DNA of 64,000 nt, from the NCBI GenBank assembly GCA_014825775.1, contig MVAQ01000005.1:186001-250000 (forward strand). Direction: 5' to 3'. Under the pieces are notes generated by a model. The model was not told the DNA's origin and did not search any database. It worked only from the letters and a program-made list of their open reading frames with translations. Position 1 is the first letter of the stretch. Each line of letters begins with the position of its first letter. The position numbers and the translations under genes were made by a program. This document shows, in pieces, positions 23,413 to 35,200 of the stretch. Source of the DNA: Krasilnikovozyma curviuscula (Eukaryota > Basidiomycota > Tremellomycetes > Cystofilobasidiales > Mrakiaceae).

Positions 23413-24662
23413 TTATAGAGAGCTGGATTTAGAGCAATAAGAGAGTACCCTATGGTAGTATTCGACCAAATGTTCTTCAGAACGAAGCGCTATACTCAGC
23501 GCTGAAGTAGACGCCAAGCGAGCTTCCACTGAGAACAAATAGGCCGCGATGAGACAATCCAGTGGTGTGATTGATCTGGATAGGAACGTACAGTTAGTAT
23601 CTTCATATATCAGATGTCTGCTGAAGAAAATGACTAAAGCGCAGCAACTTACTTTGTGCCCAAGAACCATCCTTCGCTCACATCCAACAACACCGCCAAT
23701 GCTTTGACTGCCTCGACACCATCTCTTATAACCTGACCTAGATCTACTTTCCTCGTGCTGCCTGTAAGAGCGAAGGGTATTGGGGCAGAAATTCCAACCA
23801 AAAACGGCGGCGGGTTGGGAAGGAGGGTCACCAATTTGTCAATGTTTGAATGGAGGTTCGGAAGGGATGCTATCTGAAGATGGAAAAGGCGAGTCTATGA
23901 GACGATGGCAAACAGAAGGGCGAGATCGCAGTCTGGCAGGGGGTTGGAGAGGACGAACATATGCAGGCAGGATCTTTTCTTCGACCAATCGTCCTAAAGC
24001 TCGCGCCTGATCCTCTAAGTTGGAAGAAAAGTATCCATGGAACCTGGAAGTTCGAAATTTACAGGTAAACCAGTGGTTTGGGTGCCGTCAACGGTTGTGA
24101 ACTTACTCTTGCTTGGTACCAAACGGAGGATGATTCTCATCCAGCCACAATCTGACCCCTGAATAAGCTATCACTTTGTTGCTAGATCCAGAAAGCTGAA
24201 CAAAAGGTAGTGAACCTATTTTCTCAACCGTCTGTCAGTCTTGAAGTCGAAGACCCAAAGCGAGAGGGTATGCTGACCTTCAGGAGCAGATTCCTCGTTC
24301 GCCCAGTCTCTAAACTCAACATTTGCTCCACTTGATAGGAATAGCAATTGATATCTAAGGCTTTGAGGATTTGATGACGCCCAGGAATAGGAAGTAGAGG
24401 TGTCCCTGGGTGCTACCTGTTCATTTTTTACGGACGAGCAAAGGCAGAAGGTGACAGCAAAATGTCAAACTCTTGGGCACACTTGGGAAACTGGCAGTCT
24501 TTCAATAATCACAGGGAAGGCACTCACATATAGGACTGGTTTTGAATAAGCACCTGCTGCTCTGTAGGGCGAGTCGACTTGAGGGTAGGTGACCAGGGGA
24601 AACGATGCAAGAAAGGCTGGAATGGGGTTCCAGTTCCAGGACTGGGAAGTGCTAGTAGTCAT
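23413..24662 (-). CDS. Metaxin/SAM35-SAM37-like mitochondrial outer membrane protein
   Basis: Probably a subunit of the sorting and assembly machinery that inserts beta-barrel proteins into the mitochondrial outer membrane. ATG at 24662 starts MTTSTSQSWNWNPIPAF. After the first intron the glutathione-transferase-like N-terminal fold reads PQSLRYQLLFLSSGANVEF and then SAPEGSLPFVQLSGSSNKV (about 24290-24400), the metaxin pattern of a short peptide substitute for the thioredoxin cysteine followed by a LPF turn. The C-terminal fold has ITPLDCLIAAYLFSVEARL near 23515-23570, which is the metaxin/GST helix with a conserved Asp. The gene ends in KSSSL with stop at 23413. I cannot decide between the SAM35 and SAM37 branches. 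About five exons. Confidence 0.6.
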
Positions 24663-25242
24663 TTAGAAGAGAATTTGTAATAGTTGCTGGATAAGAATGA
24701 GAAGTCAAGTTGATGTCAGAGTCAGCCGCAAGATTGGAGACTTCGAAAGTGGCAAGCTGCTGATGAAGAACGCTTAAAATGGTTAGAGTAGGACTCATGC
24801 AATATGCAATATTCTATTTCTTCACATAAAATAATTAGGAAGCATAAAATTGGACAAGTCCATCGACTCGCTATCCCTCTTTGTTTACGTTTTCTCCCTT
24901 GCCCGCGTTGGTAGAGGTACCAGTCCTCGCAACTTCAAGGTCTTACCACAGCATCTTCCACTATCTTTTCATACTCTACTTCCGTCCTGCTTCATACCAG
25001 AGATTTCTTGAACCAAATGTGTCTGGTGCTTGCCACGACTCTTTCGGCCCTGCAGTGGAGAAGGCGCACCAGAAAGTCATCGTTTTCAACTAGCAACAGC
25101 ATCAAACTCACCTGCTACGAAGCACTTCATAAACGTCTGGACAGATTGTAAGTCCTTCTGCTGCTTTATTCCCCGGTTCCTGGGTTGAATTTGGAGAGAG
25201 TATCCGTTTCTCGTAGGAAGATATTGCAACGAGTTGGACAAA
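24663..25242. other. Divergent promoter region, metaxin-like / NDUFA1-like
   Basis: About 580 bases between two divergent starts, both for mitochondrial proteins. No coding character or element recognised. A shared promoter for two mitochondrial genes would be an attractive arrangement but is only inferred. Confidence 0.4.
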
Positions 25243-25845
25243 ATGCCCGTCCCAGTAAGTGTTCCCTTCGGTTTGACGATGGCTGAGCAGAAGTGAGCTA
25301 GCACTGACAATGGTGTACTTGTCCTTCACTCACTTAGTGGGAAGCTGCCATTCCATTTGGTTTGTCTTTCTCCATATTGGCCTTCCCCTTCATTCATCAT
25401 TCCGATTACTCACCGATTCATATTTTCCCAACAGGTATCATCGCTGGAGCTTTTGCATTTGGTCAAGTAGCATGGGCAGAGTGGGCTAAATGGACCAACG
25501 ATGGTTTGGTGAGTTCTCGTTTGATTTGCCTGGTTCAGTTGTAGCTTCGACGATAATAACAGGCATCTTCGCTCCTATTATAGCCACCGAGGTACGCCAT
25601 AGACGAGTGGGATGAGAGAATGCTAGAGAGAGATAGAAGATTAACGGGTCATACGCGACGTCAACGGGTGAGCGCGGTCCTTTCTTCGCTATGCTATCTT
25701 CGATCGAAGCTGATGCTTGTGTCTCGACGTAACTTTACAGGACGAGGTCAAAGCACCGCCTGAATTTGCGACCAACTCGATCTGGATTAGATACTGGAAC
25801 CCCAATGTTACGCCTGGAAATTGGTCCAAACACCTGTCGAACTGA
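25243..25845 (+). CDS. NDUFA1: Mitochondrial complex I subunit, NDUFA1 (MWFE)-like
   Basis: A small accessory subunit in the membrane arm of NADH:ubiquinone oxidoreductase. It is assembled from five exons: the first is only 12 bases (MPVP, 25243-25254), then WEAAIPFG, then one hydrophobic segment IIAGAFAFGQVAWAEWAK, then PPRYAIDEWDERMLERDRRLTG and the soluble tail that ends at 25845. Total is about 98 residues. The start MPVPWEA, a single N-terminal helix, and the block DEWDxRMxERDRRLTG are characteristic of the family. Too short for simple open-frame scanning because every exon is tiny. The stop is TGA at 25843-25845. Confidence 0.85.
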
Positions 25846-25975
25846 TGGAAAGGGGAGGACAAATGGCCGAGAATTGGGCTATCGAAGCACTTTCTTTGTT
25901 ACATTCGTATTCTTCATGCGATACGAGTGATTCTCACTTATATACAGCCATCTGACCATTAGCAAGTTGTCATCA

Positions 25976-26882
25976 TTATTCAGCCCTCGCTTTTCCTTTT
26001 CCCTTTGGGTCTGAAACCTCCTTCTCACTAATTTCCATGGTGTCTTCTTCAACATCTTCATCATCAACGCTTGGTATTGTGACTTGAATAGCTGCCCAAG
26101 AACCTGTTTTGCGAAAGGTGTTCTGTGAGTAAGACGCGCTGCGAGTTGACGGGAGCCCTTTCTTACTCGATGATGGTTTCTTGAACTTCAAGAACAGTAG
26201 TTCCCTGACGAGAGCGCAAGAAAAGTTATCAAACTGGAAACATTGGAACTACAACGTATCGACAGCGGCACTGACCAGTTTTCCAGTTCCTTCAGGTCTT
26301 TCCCGTTGTACTCAGCGTAAACCACCTCCTTCTGACCGCCTTTGCTCGACTCGATCTCTCTCTTCCTACATACCTGGAAATCGGACTTTGAATCAATCGT
26401 CGGGACCCCCTGAGAAGAAGCCAGGTCGTCTTGGTAGTATGATTGGATAGCTTCAAAGAGTTTGGAATAGAGACTTGAGAGGGTCGTTGAAGCTAGAATG
26501 CACAATGTGACATAATCAGACAATGAGAATCTGGACGAGCTTTATACTGCTCCAACGTGCTGTACTCACGTGGAAGTGAAAGTGTGATTCTGGACTTGAA
26601 GAACAGGAAGCTCAAGTGAATGAGATCAGGAGGTGCCTGCAGAAAAGAATATATTGCAGTGATCTGATAACCACATCCCAGCAAGGGGAACAAGCTCGAC
26701 TTGCCATCTTGTTGTCCCTGCGAGTCAGAATTATACAACAAAACTTGAGCAGTCGAGGTGAGAGTCGCGAGGAGAACACTTGTCTCCAATCCTCGGACTT
26801 CATTTTTATATAAAAAAGCCTGATATGTGACAATGAAGCAACTTTCAGAGAACAAAAAGCAAATATTCACTTTGTTTTCCAT
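25976..26882 (-). CDS. Hypothetical protein, possible ubiquitin-like fold
   Basis: I do not recognise this protein. A consistent set of exons can be joined: a hydrophobic beta-strand-like segment (LSFLFFKSRITLSLP), a helix (STTLSSLYSKLFEAIQSYY), then KEVVYAEYNGKDLKELENW and ELLFLKFKKPSSSKKG, ending in an acidic then basic tail DPKGKGKARAE with stop at 25976. The strand-turn-helix start and the last strand resemble a beta-grasp (ubiquitin-like) fold, which is only inference. The N-terminal start (ATG 26882 is one candidate) is uncertain, since the first exon is low in codon bias. It shares the minus strand with RPN10, whose stop lies 34 bases upstream of this start. Confidence 0.35.
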
Positions 26883-26916
26883 AAAAGTATCGAAACTCGC
26901 TACACAAAAAGTTGCG

Positions 26917-28562
26917 TTATTTCTTTCCCTTCTCCTCCTCTTCAGCTTCCATCATACTCATCTCAATCGCCTTTCGAATCGCCTCTTCCTCGTCTTCATC
27001 TTCATCATCGCCATCCATCTCAACATCTTCTCCGCCTGCAGAGAGAGCCAGCGCGGCCGCTAATTCAGCATCTTCATCATGTTCTTCTTCCGGCAGTATG
27101 ACAGCTTCACCTCCTGTGGCAGAGACCGACGTTGAGGTTATCGCAGGGGCTTCTGTTGTTATAGAAGAGTGTGTGATTGTTTCGGGGACTTCTGGGTGAG
27201 CTGATTCTGGAACGGTTTCCAGCACTGGAGCGGCTGACGATGAAGCAGCATTGGCTGCAGCTTGACGGGCTTGTTCTTCTTCCATCGACATTCGGAGAAC
27301 CTGACAGTCACACAGAAACCGAGACACGGGAATGAGCAGGTTGTTGAAAGAAGACAGTCGCAAGACGGCTCACCATTGCCAACTCAGGATCCATGCTTGG
27401 GTCTACTCCAAACTCGAAGGTACCACCACCACCACTAGCAATGTCCTCCATTCCTCCACTTCCAGATCCACCATCTTCTCCACCAAGTATAGGAGAGGCA
27501 GCGATAGCTTCGGAAAGAAGGTGTGGACCGGGCGGGATCACGACAATGCGACTACATCCAACGGAGGTGGCGAAAGGAGCGATAACGAAGTCAGTCATGA
27601 AATGTTCAAATCGCGGAGATGGCAATGGTAAAGCAGCTGACCTGTTATCGCTGCTAGTGACGCTCTCGACGAACTTATTCAAAACTGCTTCATCCCCATC
27701 TTGGTCCGCTGAGAAACAAATGACATCCACTGCAATGTTGTTTTTCTTCAGCTTTTTCCCGAGTTTGACAAGCGCTTTTTCTTTGTCCGAGTCGGATGGT
27801 AGAGACGAAGAGGACGAGGATGACGGAAGTGAAAGTGGTGAACCAACGAAGATCATGAGTCTTTGTCGCTGTGTTTTGTTCTGTCGATGTTTGAGTGATA
27901 GCTAAGAAGAAACTAAACTATCAGTGCCATTCTTATGAGGGACTCAATGCTCTCGTAAATGTACCTGGGCGATCTGCACCCCCGTGCTGATGTCGCTTTC
28001 TCCTCCTATCGAAGCCTTGTGCATCGCTGAGAGGATTTTCCCCAGATCTGCAGTCGGTGTTGCTAAGACTTGAGGCCTTGGAGTGCAGCAAAAATATATT
28101 CAATTATAGATTAGTGTGAGTCTAGCCAGGGGTATGCTAATAAAGCGGTGGAATGCTCACCCTTGTCCTCCTGCACCTCCCATCGTCATGACACCCACAG
28201 TGTTCTCAGGATTCGAGTTCATCTTTGCATGAAAAATGGAGGTGATCGCGTCTTGTTGAGCTTCGAAACCTACATGAAAAGAAGTACAATCGAACAAGTT
28301 CGATGAGCTCGAAGTGGCAGAGCGTGTTCGTGGAACTCACGAGTTGGAAGAAAATCGCCATTTCTCATGTGCTCCGAAGAGTCAATACTGCAGCAGGATG
28401 TACAAAGAAAAGGTCAGTATTCGCTAATTCCTACAAGGACATAGCTCTGCATCCTCACAGCAACATCACGGCCTGGAAGGGATCAGGAATAGAGGAACAG
28501 TCAGCCAACGTATCCAAGGATGAATCGGATGAAATACTGGATAGCCTGACCTCTGGTGCCAT
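26917..28562 (-). CDS. RPN10: 26S proteasome ubiquitin receptor RPN10
   Basis: A subunit of the 19S regulatory particle that binds polyubiquitin chains. The start was placed at ATG 28562: a 12-base exon (MAPE) splices to AVMLL, then to IDSSEHMRNGDFLPTR, reproducing the family start. The VWA domain continues with MNSNPENTVGVMTMGGAGG near 28170-28230, then RLMIFVGSPL near 27835-27870 and CSRIVVIPPGPHLLSEAI near 27510-27550. The C-terminal exon has two ubiquitin-interacting motifs, ELAAALALS near 27040-27070 and EAIRKAIEMSMMEAEEE near 26950-27000, each with acidic flanks, and ends in KGKK. Having two motifs rather than one matches animals more than budding yeast. About six introns. Confidence 0.95.
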
Positions 28563-29027
28563 TTTGATTTACGCTTTGATGATTGAAGGAGAGGCTGAGG
28601 TTGGGACGAATGGAGTTTGAGTCGTACCTGATGCTCACGCTGAGGCGTGGAAGTAAAAGAAAACTCAAGTAAAAGAAAACTGATCTTCCTACGTTCCGCA
28701 GCCTAGGCAAACTCCAGCTACTACGGGCACGCCCGATGATGCCGTGTCAAAAAGCTTCGTAGAATCACAATTCGGAAGTTGGCGTAATGTGCTGCTTCAA
28801 GTTGATCGCAATGCTGTCACCCTTAGCGCCTTCTCGTATCGCTCCGATCGCCATCGTCAGCCGCCATGAGTACCTAGTACCTTGCGAACGCAACGAGACA
28901 CACTGATAATGCATTTATCGCTACGGAAAGGAACTTAAAGCAGAACCATCGCTGCAGCTAAAAATCGAGGTCACCTGCTTCGCTCTAGAAACCACATTGT
29001 CATCGCTCGCCCGTTAGTATCCCTGCC
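28563..29027. other. Intergenic, RPN10 promoter side
   Basis: About 465 bases with no gene. It contains a direct repeat of about 15 bases (AAGTAAAAGAAAACT, twice within 28651-28681). No classical proteasome-control element was recognised by eye. Confidence 0.4.
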
Positions 29028-31588
29028 CTAGAACATGTTGGCAAGTCTGACCAAAAAAAGGATATCAGCCAAAGAAAAAAAAAAAAACTAGTAATCTGGT
29101 CATCCACTCACTTGCTGGCAGCCTCTCTTTCATCGAGCCGCCTCCTCGGTGGTGGTGCCTGTTGTTGCGGCACTTGAGAAGGCAGGACCATACTCCTGGC
29201 CATACCACCTGCCGAGCTGCTACCTGTACCCACATCAGTGCGCTGATTCGACGCAGCACCCTTAGAAACACCACCCAGCGGGTCAACCGCACCTGAGAAG
29301 GCAGGCTGTTGCGGGTGATGCTGAGGATAATTACTTGAAGAAGATGCGACGTACATCGACTGAGTACCATCGTGGCGGATCTGTGGTTGATAGGAATTTT
29401 GAGTTGCTTGAGGAGGATGAGGTGGCTGATAGGGTTGCTGTTGGGGAGCAAAGCTGTTTCCATAGGCGCGCTGGTGTGTAGAGCCGGTCGATTGTATAGT
29501 GGCGGCCGAAGGAAGCACAGGAGGCTGGATTCGCCTGCTCGTATCTGATCCAGCGGCCCCCACGTGTCCGATCGCCTTCACGTCTGGCACGAGTGCTTCG
29601 AGCTCCTTTGAGATGGACCGCTCGAACATGATGGACAGTCTCGCGTGTTCAAGGAGAGCAATAGCTATGTCTTCATGAGCATTTCTGGAGTGAGCGGAAA
29701 GAGATTCGTGGAGATTTGTGGAGATAGCAGAGATGTGGTTGAAGAGCTTATTTTCGATTTGGGTTGCCTGGATGCAATAGATTGAAGGGTTTTAAGACAT
29801 TACGATCATCAACACAGCTTCAAATTCACTCACCTCCTCAAGTTCCTGAACGGCTTCGTCGACTTTAGCAGGAGCGATATTGGAGCCGCCTTTCATCCTT
29901 TCCAGTACTCTCCTTTTACTGATGGTAACCTTAGCGGCAGACTGGAACTCCTCCAAGATTTGCGTTCTTTGTATCAGTGTTTCCTGAACAAAACAACAAG
30001 TGTAGTGAGCCTGAGTGTCTGAAAAAGCTGTGCGTACTGATAGCGTACCTTAACAGCCCTCGAATTCAACGACTGATAACCCAAAGTATCACCGACAACA
30101 ACTAATTCGCTCAGAGACTGTCAACAAAAATGCTGATGAGAATGAGGATAATCAATTTAATAGGGAGATAAGAGAGGAATGACTAACCTGAGAGTGCCTC
30201 ATGCCGGCGATCGCATCAAAAGCACGTCCCAGCTTCCTCAGAGACAGCTGTAAAGCCGGAAACGACTCGACAGTTCCTAAGCTGACCGTCTTAACACCAA
30301 ACTCAATTTCTGCCAGCGCCAAACCTGCAGGAATTACGATGCAAGCAAGGCAGACACGAAGTCAGTTGACTGGAGGGGCAGACACAAAGTTCTGAAGGGG
30401 CGACGTACTCTTTCGACTCTTGGCGAGCTTATCCAACGCTTTGGCAGCATCAGCAAACTGATCCCCTAGTCTTCCAACTTCGTACTTCGCATTCGCCAAC
30501 GTTTCGTCCTCATCGAGCACTCCCGAGCCGCCCAAAAGGGGTATCTTAAACCCTGACGAGACCGCTTTACGTTTTGGACGAGGAACGGGGTTGTACTGTA
30601 GGATAACGTTAGACAGAAGCATGTCAGGCTCAGTCAAAAGGTGGGAGTTTGTGGTCACTTACACCAAAATCAGACTCGATAAAGGACCGCAACTCTTCGT
30701 CGCGCATGAGGACAGGATCCTCACATATCCTCCCGAGCCACCTCTGGAGTGAAAGTCTAACAAGACGATCATCTGGTCGCAGAACAAGACTGGTGAGCAC
30801 CTCGGCTTCAGGCTACAGGTTTGTTCAAGAACTGACCTTCTTCGTCCGTCACTGCAGAACTTTGAGGTAGTGGCAGAGCTGGAACGATAGCTAAGTGACG
30901 ATGGGGAACAGATCAGCGAGGGATTTCAACTATAGAAAGCTCTAGAGCGGATGAGATGTTGTACCTTGAGGATTACCTGTGGCCAGGTGTTCAGCAAAGA
31001 AGCGAATCTCGACGTATGACCTCTGGATATTCTTGTAGATATTCGTTCTGAATGTCGGTAGGTTGCTCTAGTTTAATGAAGACGATTAGAGTCAGCTTGG
31101 AGAATACACAGGACATCTAAAGGGGAAGCAAACGCACGGTTGCGTCGAATCGCACGAGCAGGTCTTTCCTGTTTCTTTCCATTCCTGAGATCTTGATCCT
31201 GACGAAGGGAGGGATTCTGGCTGATGGGTTTGAGGATAGATCTGTGGGGGACATGAGGGCAGGGGAGGGCATTCCGTAGACCTGGCGAAGTGAAGCACAG
31301 TTGGCCAATGTAAAGGACACGCATTATCGTCAGTTCAGTCCATGCCGTTCCACGATACCCCATTCCCTCGTCTTCAGCCATCTTGTTGACAGTAAATAAG
31401 CTCACCTTTGGTTCTGGTGCGTAGTCATTAGTCTGCTGCTTGCTGTCTGCGAGGGATGGGTTGAACTTGATGGGAGTGTGCTGTGTTGGGGACAGATGAG
31501 GGGGTAAATTGCCGGGCTGGTGGGGTGAGCTAGGCCAGGCATCTGACTTGGAAGGCTCAGGTGGCCCTGGATTCAGAGGGTCAAACAT
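29028..31588 (-). CDS. VPS17: Retromer subunit VPS17 (PX-BAR sorting nexin)
   Basis: A membrane-bending subunit of the endosome-to-Golgi retromer, normally paired with VPS5. ATG at 31588 gives MFDPLNPGPPEPSKSDAW, then a disordered Pro-rich N-terminus. The PX domain begins with RIPPFVRIKISGMERNRKDL and continues RFDAT near 31140-31210, a good match to VPS17. The BAR-like helices follow (KYEVGRLGDQFADAAKALDK near 30420-30490, then TLIQRTQILEEFQSAAKV and ERMKGGSNIAPAKVDEAVQE). The C-terminal tail is Gln/Pro-rich disordered sequence. A last intron (about 29048-29112) joins AASK to LANMF and the stop at 29028. About ten exons. Confidence 0.85.
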
Positions 31589-32294
31589 CCCTAGTCGACG
31601 ACGAACTATCGACGGTCACGGTGAAGAGCCAACAGGCGGGGTGGCGGCCCTGAAATAGTGTGTGAAACCTCAGTGGGTTCAGGTCGCATTTCCCTACATC
31701 TCCAGAGCGATATGGAGGACGGTGTATTCTTTATCATATAGAACCCCATGTGCAAAAATAGCAGCAAGACTGGAGAAAATGGCATGTGATGATGAACTTG
31801 CCCTACTGGTGAGAGCAGCAATGGATGGCCTTGCACCCAAACTTGTCCCAGTAGACAGCAGAACACCGTGCAAAAAGGAGCTTTTCTTTTCCCCTCTGGA
31901 GGGAGAAATCGACTGAAATGTTTATCTGCACTTCTCAGATGCTGGCAGGCGCCCCAGAAGAGCTTTTTCGCTTCTCGTGTCTTCCCGTCCCGCACAGTCA
32001 ACAACGACCTCTCACGAGTTCGTAGCAGTCGCCGTGACCAGTCAAGTTCAAGGAGAGTGAGCAGCTTGAGCTCAATTTGTTCTTGAGGGACGAGTGCTGG
32101 TTGATCTTGCTTCACCCGGTGAGTTACGCTTCCCGACGGTGGAAGTCCCTTGCCCTGGCTGACGCCGTGCCGACTTGGCTCGTCCGTGGTTTGCTGTTAA
32201 TTCTGAACACGATTTACGTGACCAAAGTACGCTACAAGTTTCTTTCCTCCGCTGTAGTGAACTACTCCATAACATCTCTCACTAACCCCTTCAT
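31589..32294. other. Intergenic between VPS17 and oxidase-lactonase gene
   Basis: About 700 bases between divergent genes. The minus strand contains a 169-codon ATG frame (31606-32115) whose first half has helix-like composition (EQIELKLLTLLELDW). I could not connect it to a recognisable family or to VPS17, so it is left unassigned. The rest should be promoters. Confidence 0.35.
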
Positions 32295-35200
32295 GTGTCT
32301 CATGCGACCGCAGGCCCACGTTCCCCGTCATCCCCTTGGTATCTACCCCTATCCGGAAAGGCAGCCTCGAAGCGACAGTCGCTCATGTCCTTTTCTCTGC
32401 ACAATCAAAACCCGGGCAAGGGGGATCCCTTGATTCAATGTCTGGCCAAGAACCTGCCTCTGTTGGACCCCATCGTGGTGCCGTCTACGGAACTCTTCAA
32501 GGAAGCCAGCGTACCATACAATACTAGATTGCAGAGCTCAGTTAGACCCCTGGCCATCGTCTACCGTACGTGTCTTCACTCCCAAATCGACGCGTTTTTG
32601 TCTCTAAATTCTGACATCTTCTCGTTGTGATTCAAACCATAGCTTCAGCACCATCGTCCATCTCTAAAGCCATTATCTGTGCCTCTCAGCTCTCTCATCC
32701 AGTTATAGCGAGGTCGGGTGGTCATTCTTACGGTGCTTACTCTCTCGGTGGATCACTCTCTTCTTCTTCATCACCCTCATCCAACTCCAAAGCAGCTGAA
32801 CCGTCCCTCATTCTGGACCTTCGAGCATTTCGTAATCTTCAATATGACCCTGTCCATCAAACACTCGAAGTTGGGTCTGGTATTCTACTGGGTGAGATGA
32901 ACGAATTTCTGGAAAAGAATGGTAGAGCGATCCCCAGTGGAAGTTGTCCGACTGTAGGTGTTGGTGGACAGGTTCTGGCTGGAGGGTTTGGATTGACTTC
33001 GAGGTAAGTTCTTGATACTGCTGCGGTACAAAAGCTCGAAATCTAAATACTTACTGAATAAACGACTGATCGCAATGGAACTTGGATGCTTTCAGAGCTT
33101 GGGGCTTGCTGCTCGACAACTTGATTTCAGTCGATGCAGTATTGGCTTCGGGAGAGGAAGTACATGCGTCTCCAGAAGTCAACCCTGACCTATTTTGGGT
33201 CAGTCAATTGACTTAATCCTCTCAAGCGCCGCTCTTCTAACGTTGCATCCCTCAATCCTCAAACAAGGCCCTCGCTGGCGCAGGTCCATCGTTTGCAATC
33301 GCCCATACCTTTAGATTCCGAACCCATCCCAAGCCAAAGTCCATCACCTACTTCGAGCTGACCCTCCTGCCGCGCGCGCTGCCCTTCACTCCAGAAGCCG
33401 TGTCGCGCTCCGCAAATCTCTTTCAGGCGTTCCAGGCGTTCGGAGAGACGAACGACGCCGTCAAAGAGCTCGGGATGGCGTGGCACGTCACTCCTGAACC
33501 TGGTATGCGAGGGCAGATGGGAACAAAGGTCGAAATTATTGGTCAATTCATCGATGGCGCTGCAGACGGGAATAAGTTTGAAGAAGCGTCAGAGGCGCTG
33601 AAAAGGTTCATTCAGGATACGGGAGAGAGCGACTTCTCGTTAGATTACAGAACCATGAGTGAGTCATAGCTCTCCTGGCTCCATCTGCAGATCGGACCTG
33701 ACAGGCCTCGTTTCTATGACCTACAGCGTACCTGGATTCGATGCATAACGTGGGTGGTAACTGGACTAGATTGGAGGATAGAGGAAGGTGGAACATCAAC
33801 GAGCACGTTAACTTCTACGCCAAGGTCAGCAAATGATCCTGGATGTGACTGGACTTTGTTGAATCCAACCTCTGATGTCTCTTTTCTTCGCACAGAGCTT
33901 GATCACCAAAAAAGACATACCAGACAGAGCAATGACTGCGCACTTAGCCTATCTTCTGGAACTGGCGTCTCATCCTGTTCCATCTTCCCAACCGGAATGG
34001 TTCGTCCTCTCTCCCTTCCTTGGCGGAGCAACACAGTCGACAGTGGTGAACCCTCAGAAGATTCAAAACATCCAACACAACTCGAAGAGCAACATGGCTG
34101 GTCAAACTAGCTTCGCACATAGGGATTTGAAAATTGTATGGGAATTGTATGCGAAGTTGAAAGAGGGTCAGGCGGAAGATGGTGTTTGGACGCATCAGAA
34201 AGGTGAAGGAAGTCTCGTGAACTTTGTTACGAAAATGGCAGAGGACCTTGGGGAGGTGGAAGCTGTGTGTGAGTAAAGGACTTTCGTTGCCCCCTTTCAA
34301 CGTACGAGAACTCTTCTGACTTTTCGATTCTCCATGGTAGACCCGGCATATGTCGATCCAGAGCTGTCAGCAACAGATTACCCTCGACTGGTCTTCGGAA
34401 ACAATTACCCAGAACTGGTCAACCAGAAAATGAAGTGGGATCCAACCAATGTTTTCAGGTACCCGCAATCTATCCGCGCGTCAAGGTGTGTGAATTCTGT
34501 CGGGCTTCAGCTGACGACCGTATTGACTTGTATGCCCTTACCATTGGATTTCAGTAGTGGATCCACCTTCAGTCCCCGTACTCTCCTTTCTGTCGCTATC
34601 ATAGCTGCTCTTGCGTTCGGTGCTTCTTGGTCCTATAAGCGCCGCTTTGTCATACGAAATCAATACTTGCGATGGAGACGGAAAGGATCTGGAACCAAGG
34701 TTCAAGTAACAAAATTGAGAACACTAGCATTTGCACTGCTAGCAGTCGCCATATGGATTCTTTTTGTTATTGGAAGGAGCAGTCATATGTCTCTCTTTCC
34801 TTCTGGTACACCCCCCTCTGGTCCAACAAAACTTATTGTGACGACACCCCAAAACTCTTCCTATCCACTGCATCAACTTTCGCTTGAGTCCTACAGCCTC
34901 TTCCAACCAACAGCTCTCTCAATGGCAGCTGATACTCTCTCGGACAAACGCTTCTTGACAAACATCGCCAAACACCCGACAACTCGGTCGATCCTGTTTG
35001 CAGTGGATGAGCAGGAGTCTGGAGGCGTGTACTCTTTGGACGTCGGAAGCAGCTCAAACCCTGAGTCTGTCGTTACTTCCTTGGGTCGTAGGAGTACATT
35101 TGGTAAAGAACCTGCTTATGTTCACTCCTCTGGAAGCGATGGATGGATCGCAACTGGAAACGTAAGTCTGTGTAAGCCACCCAACAAACAGGTTTTTTTA

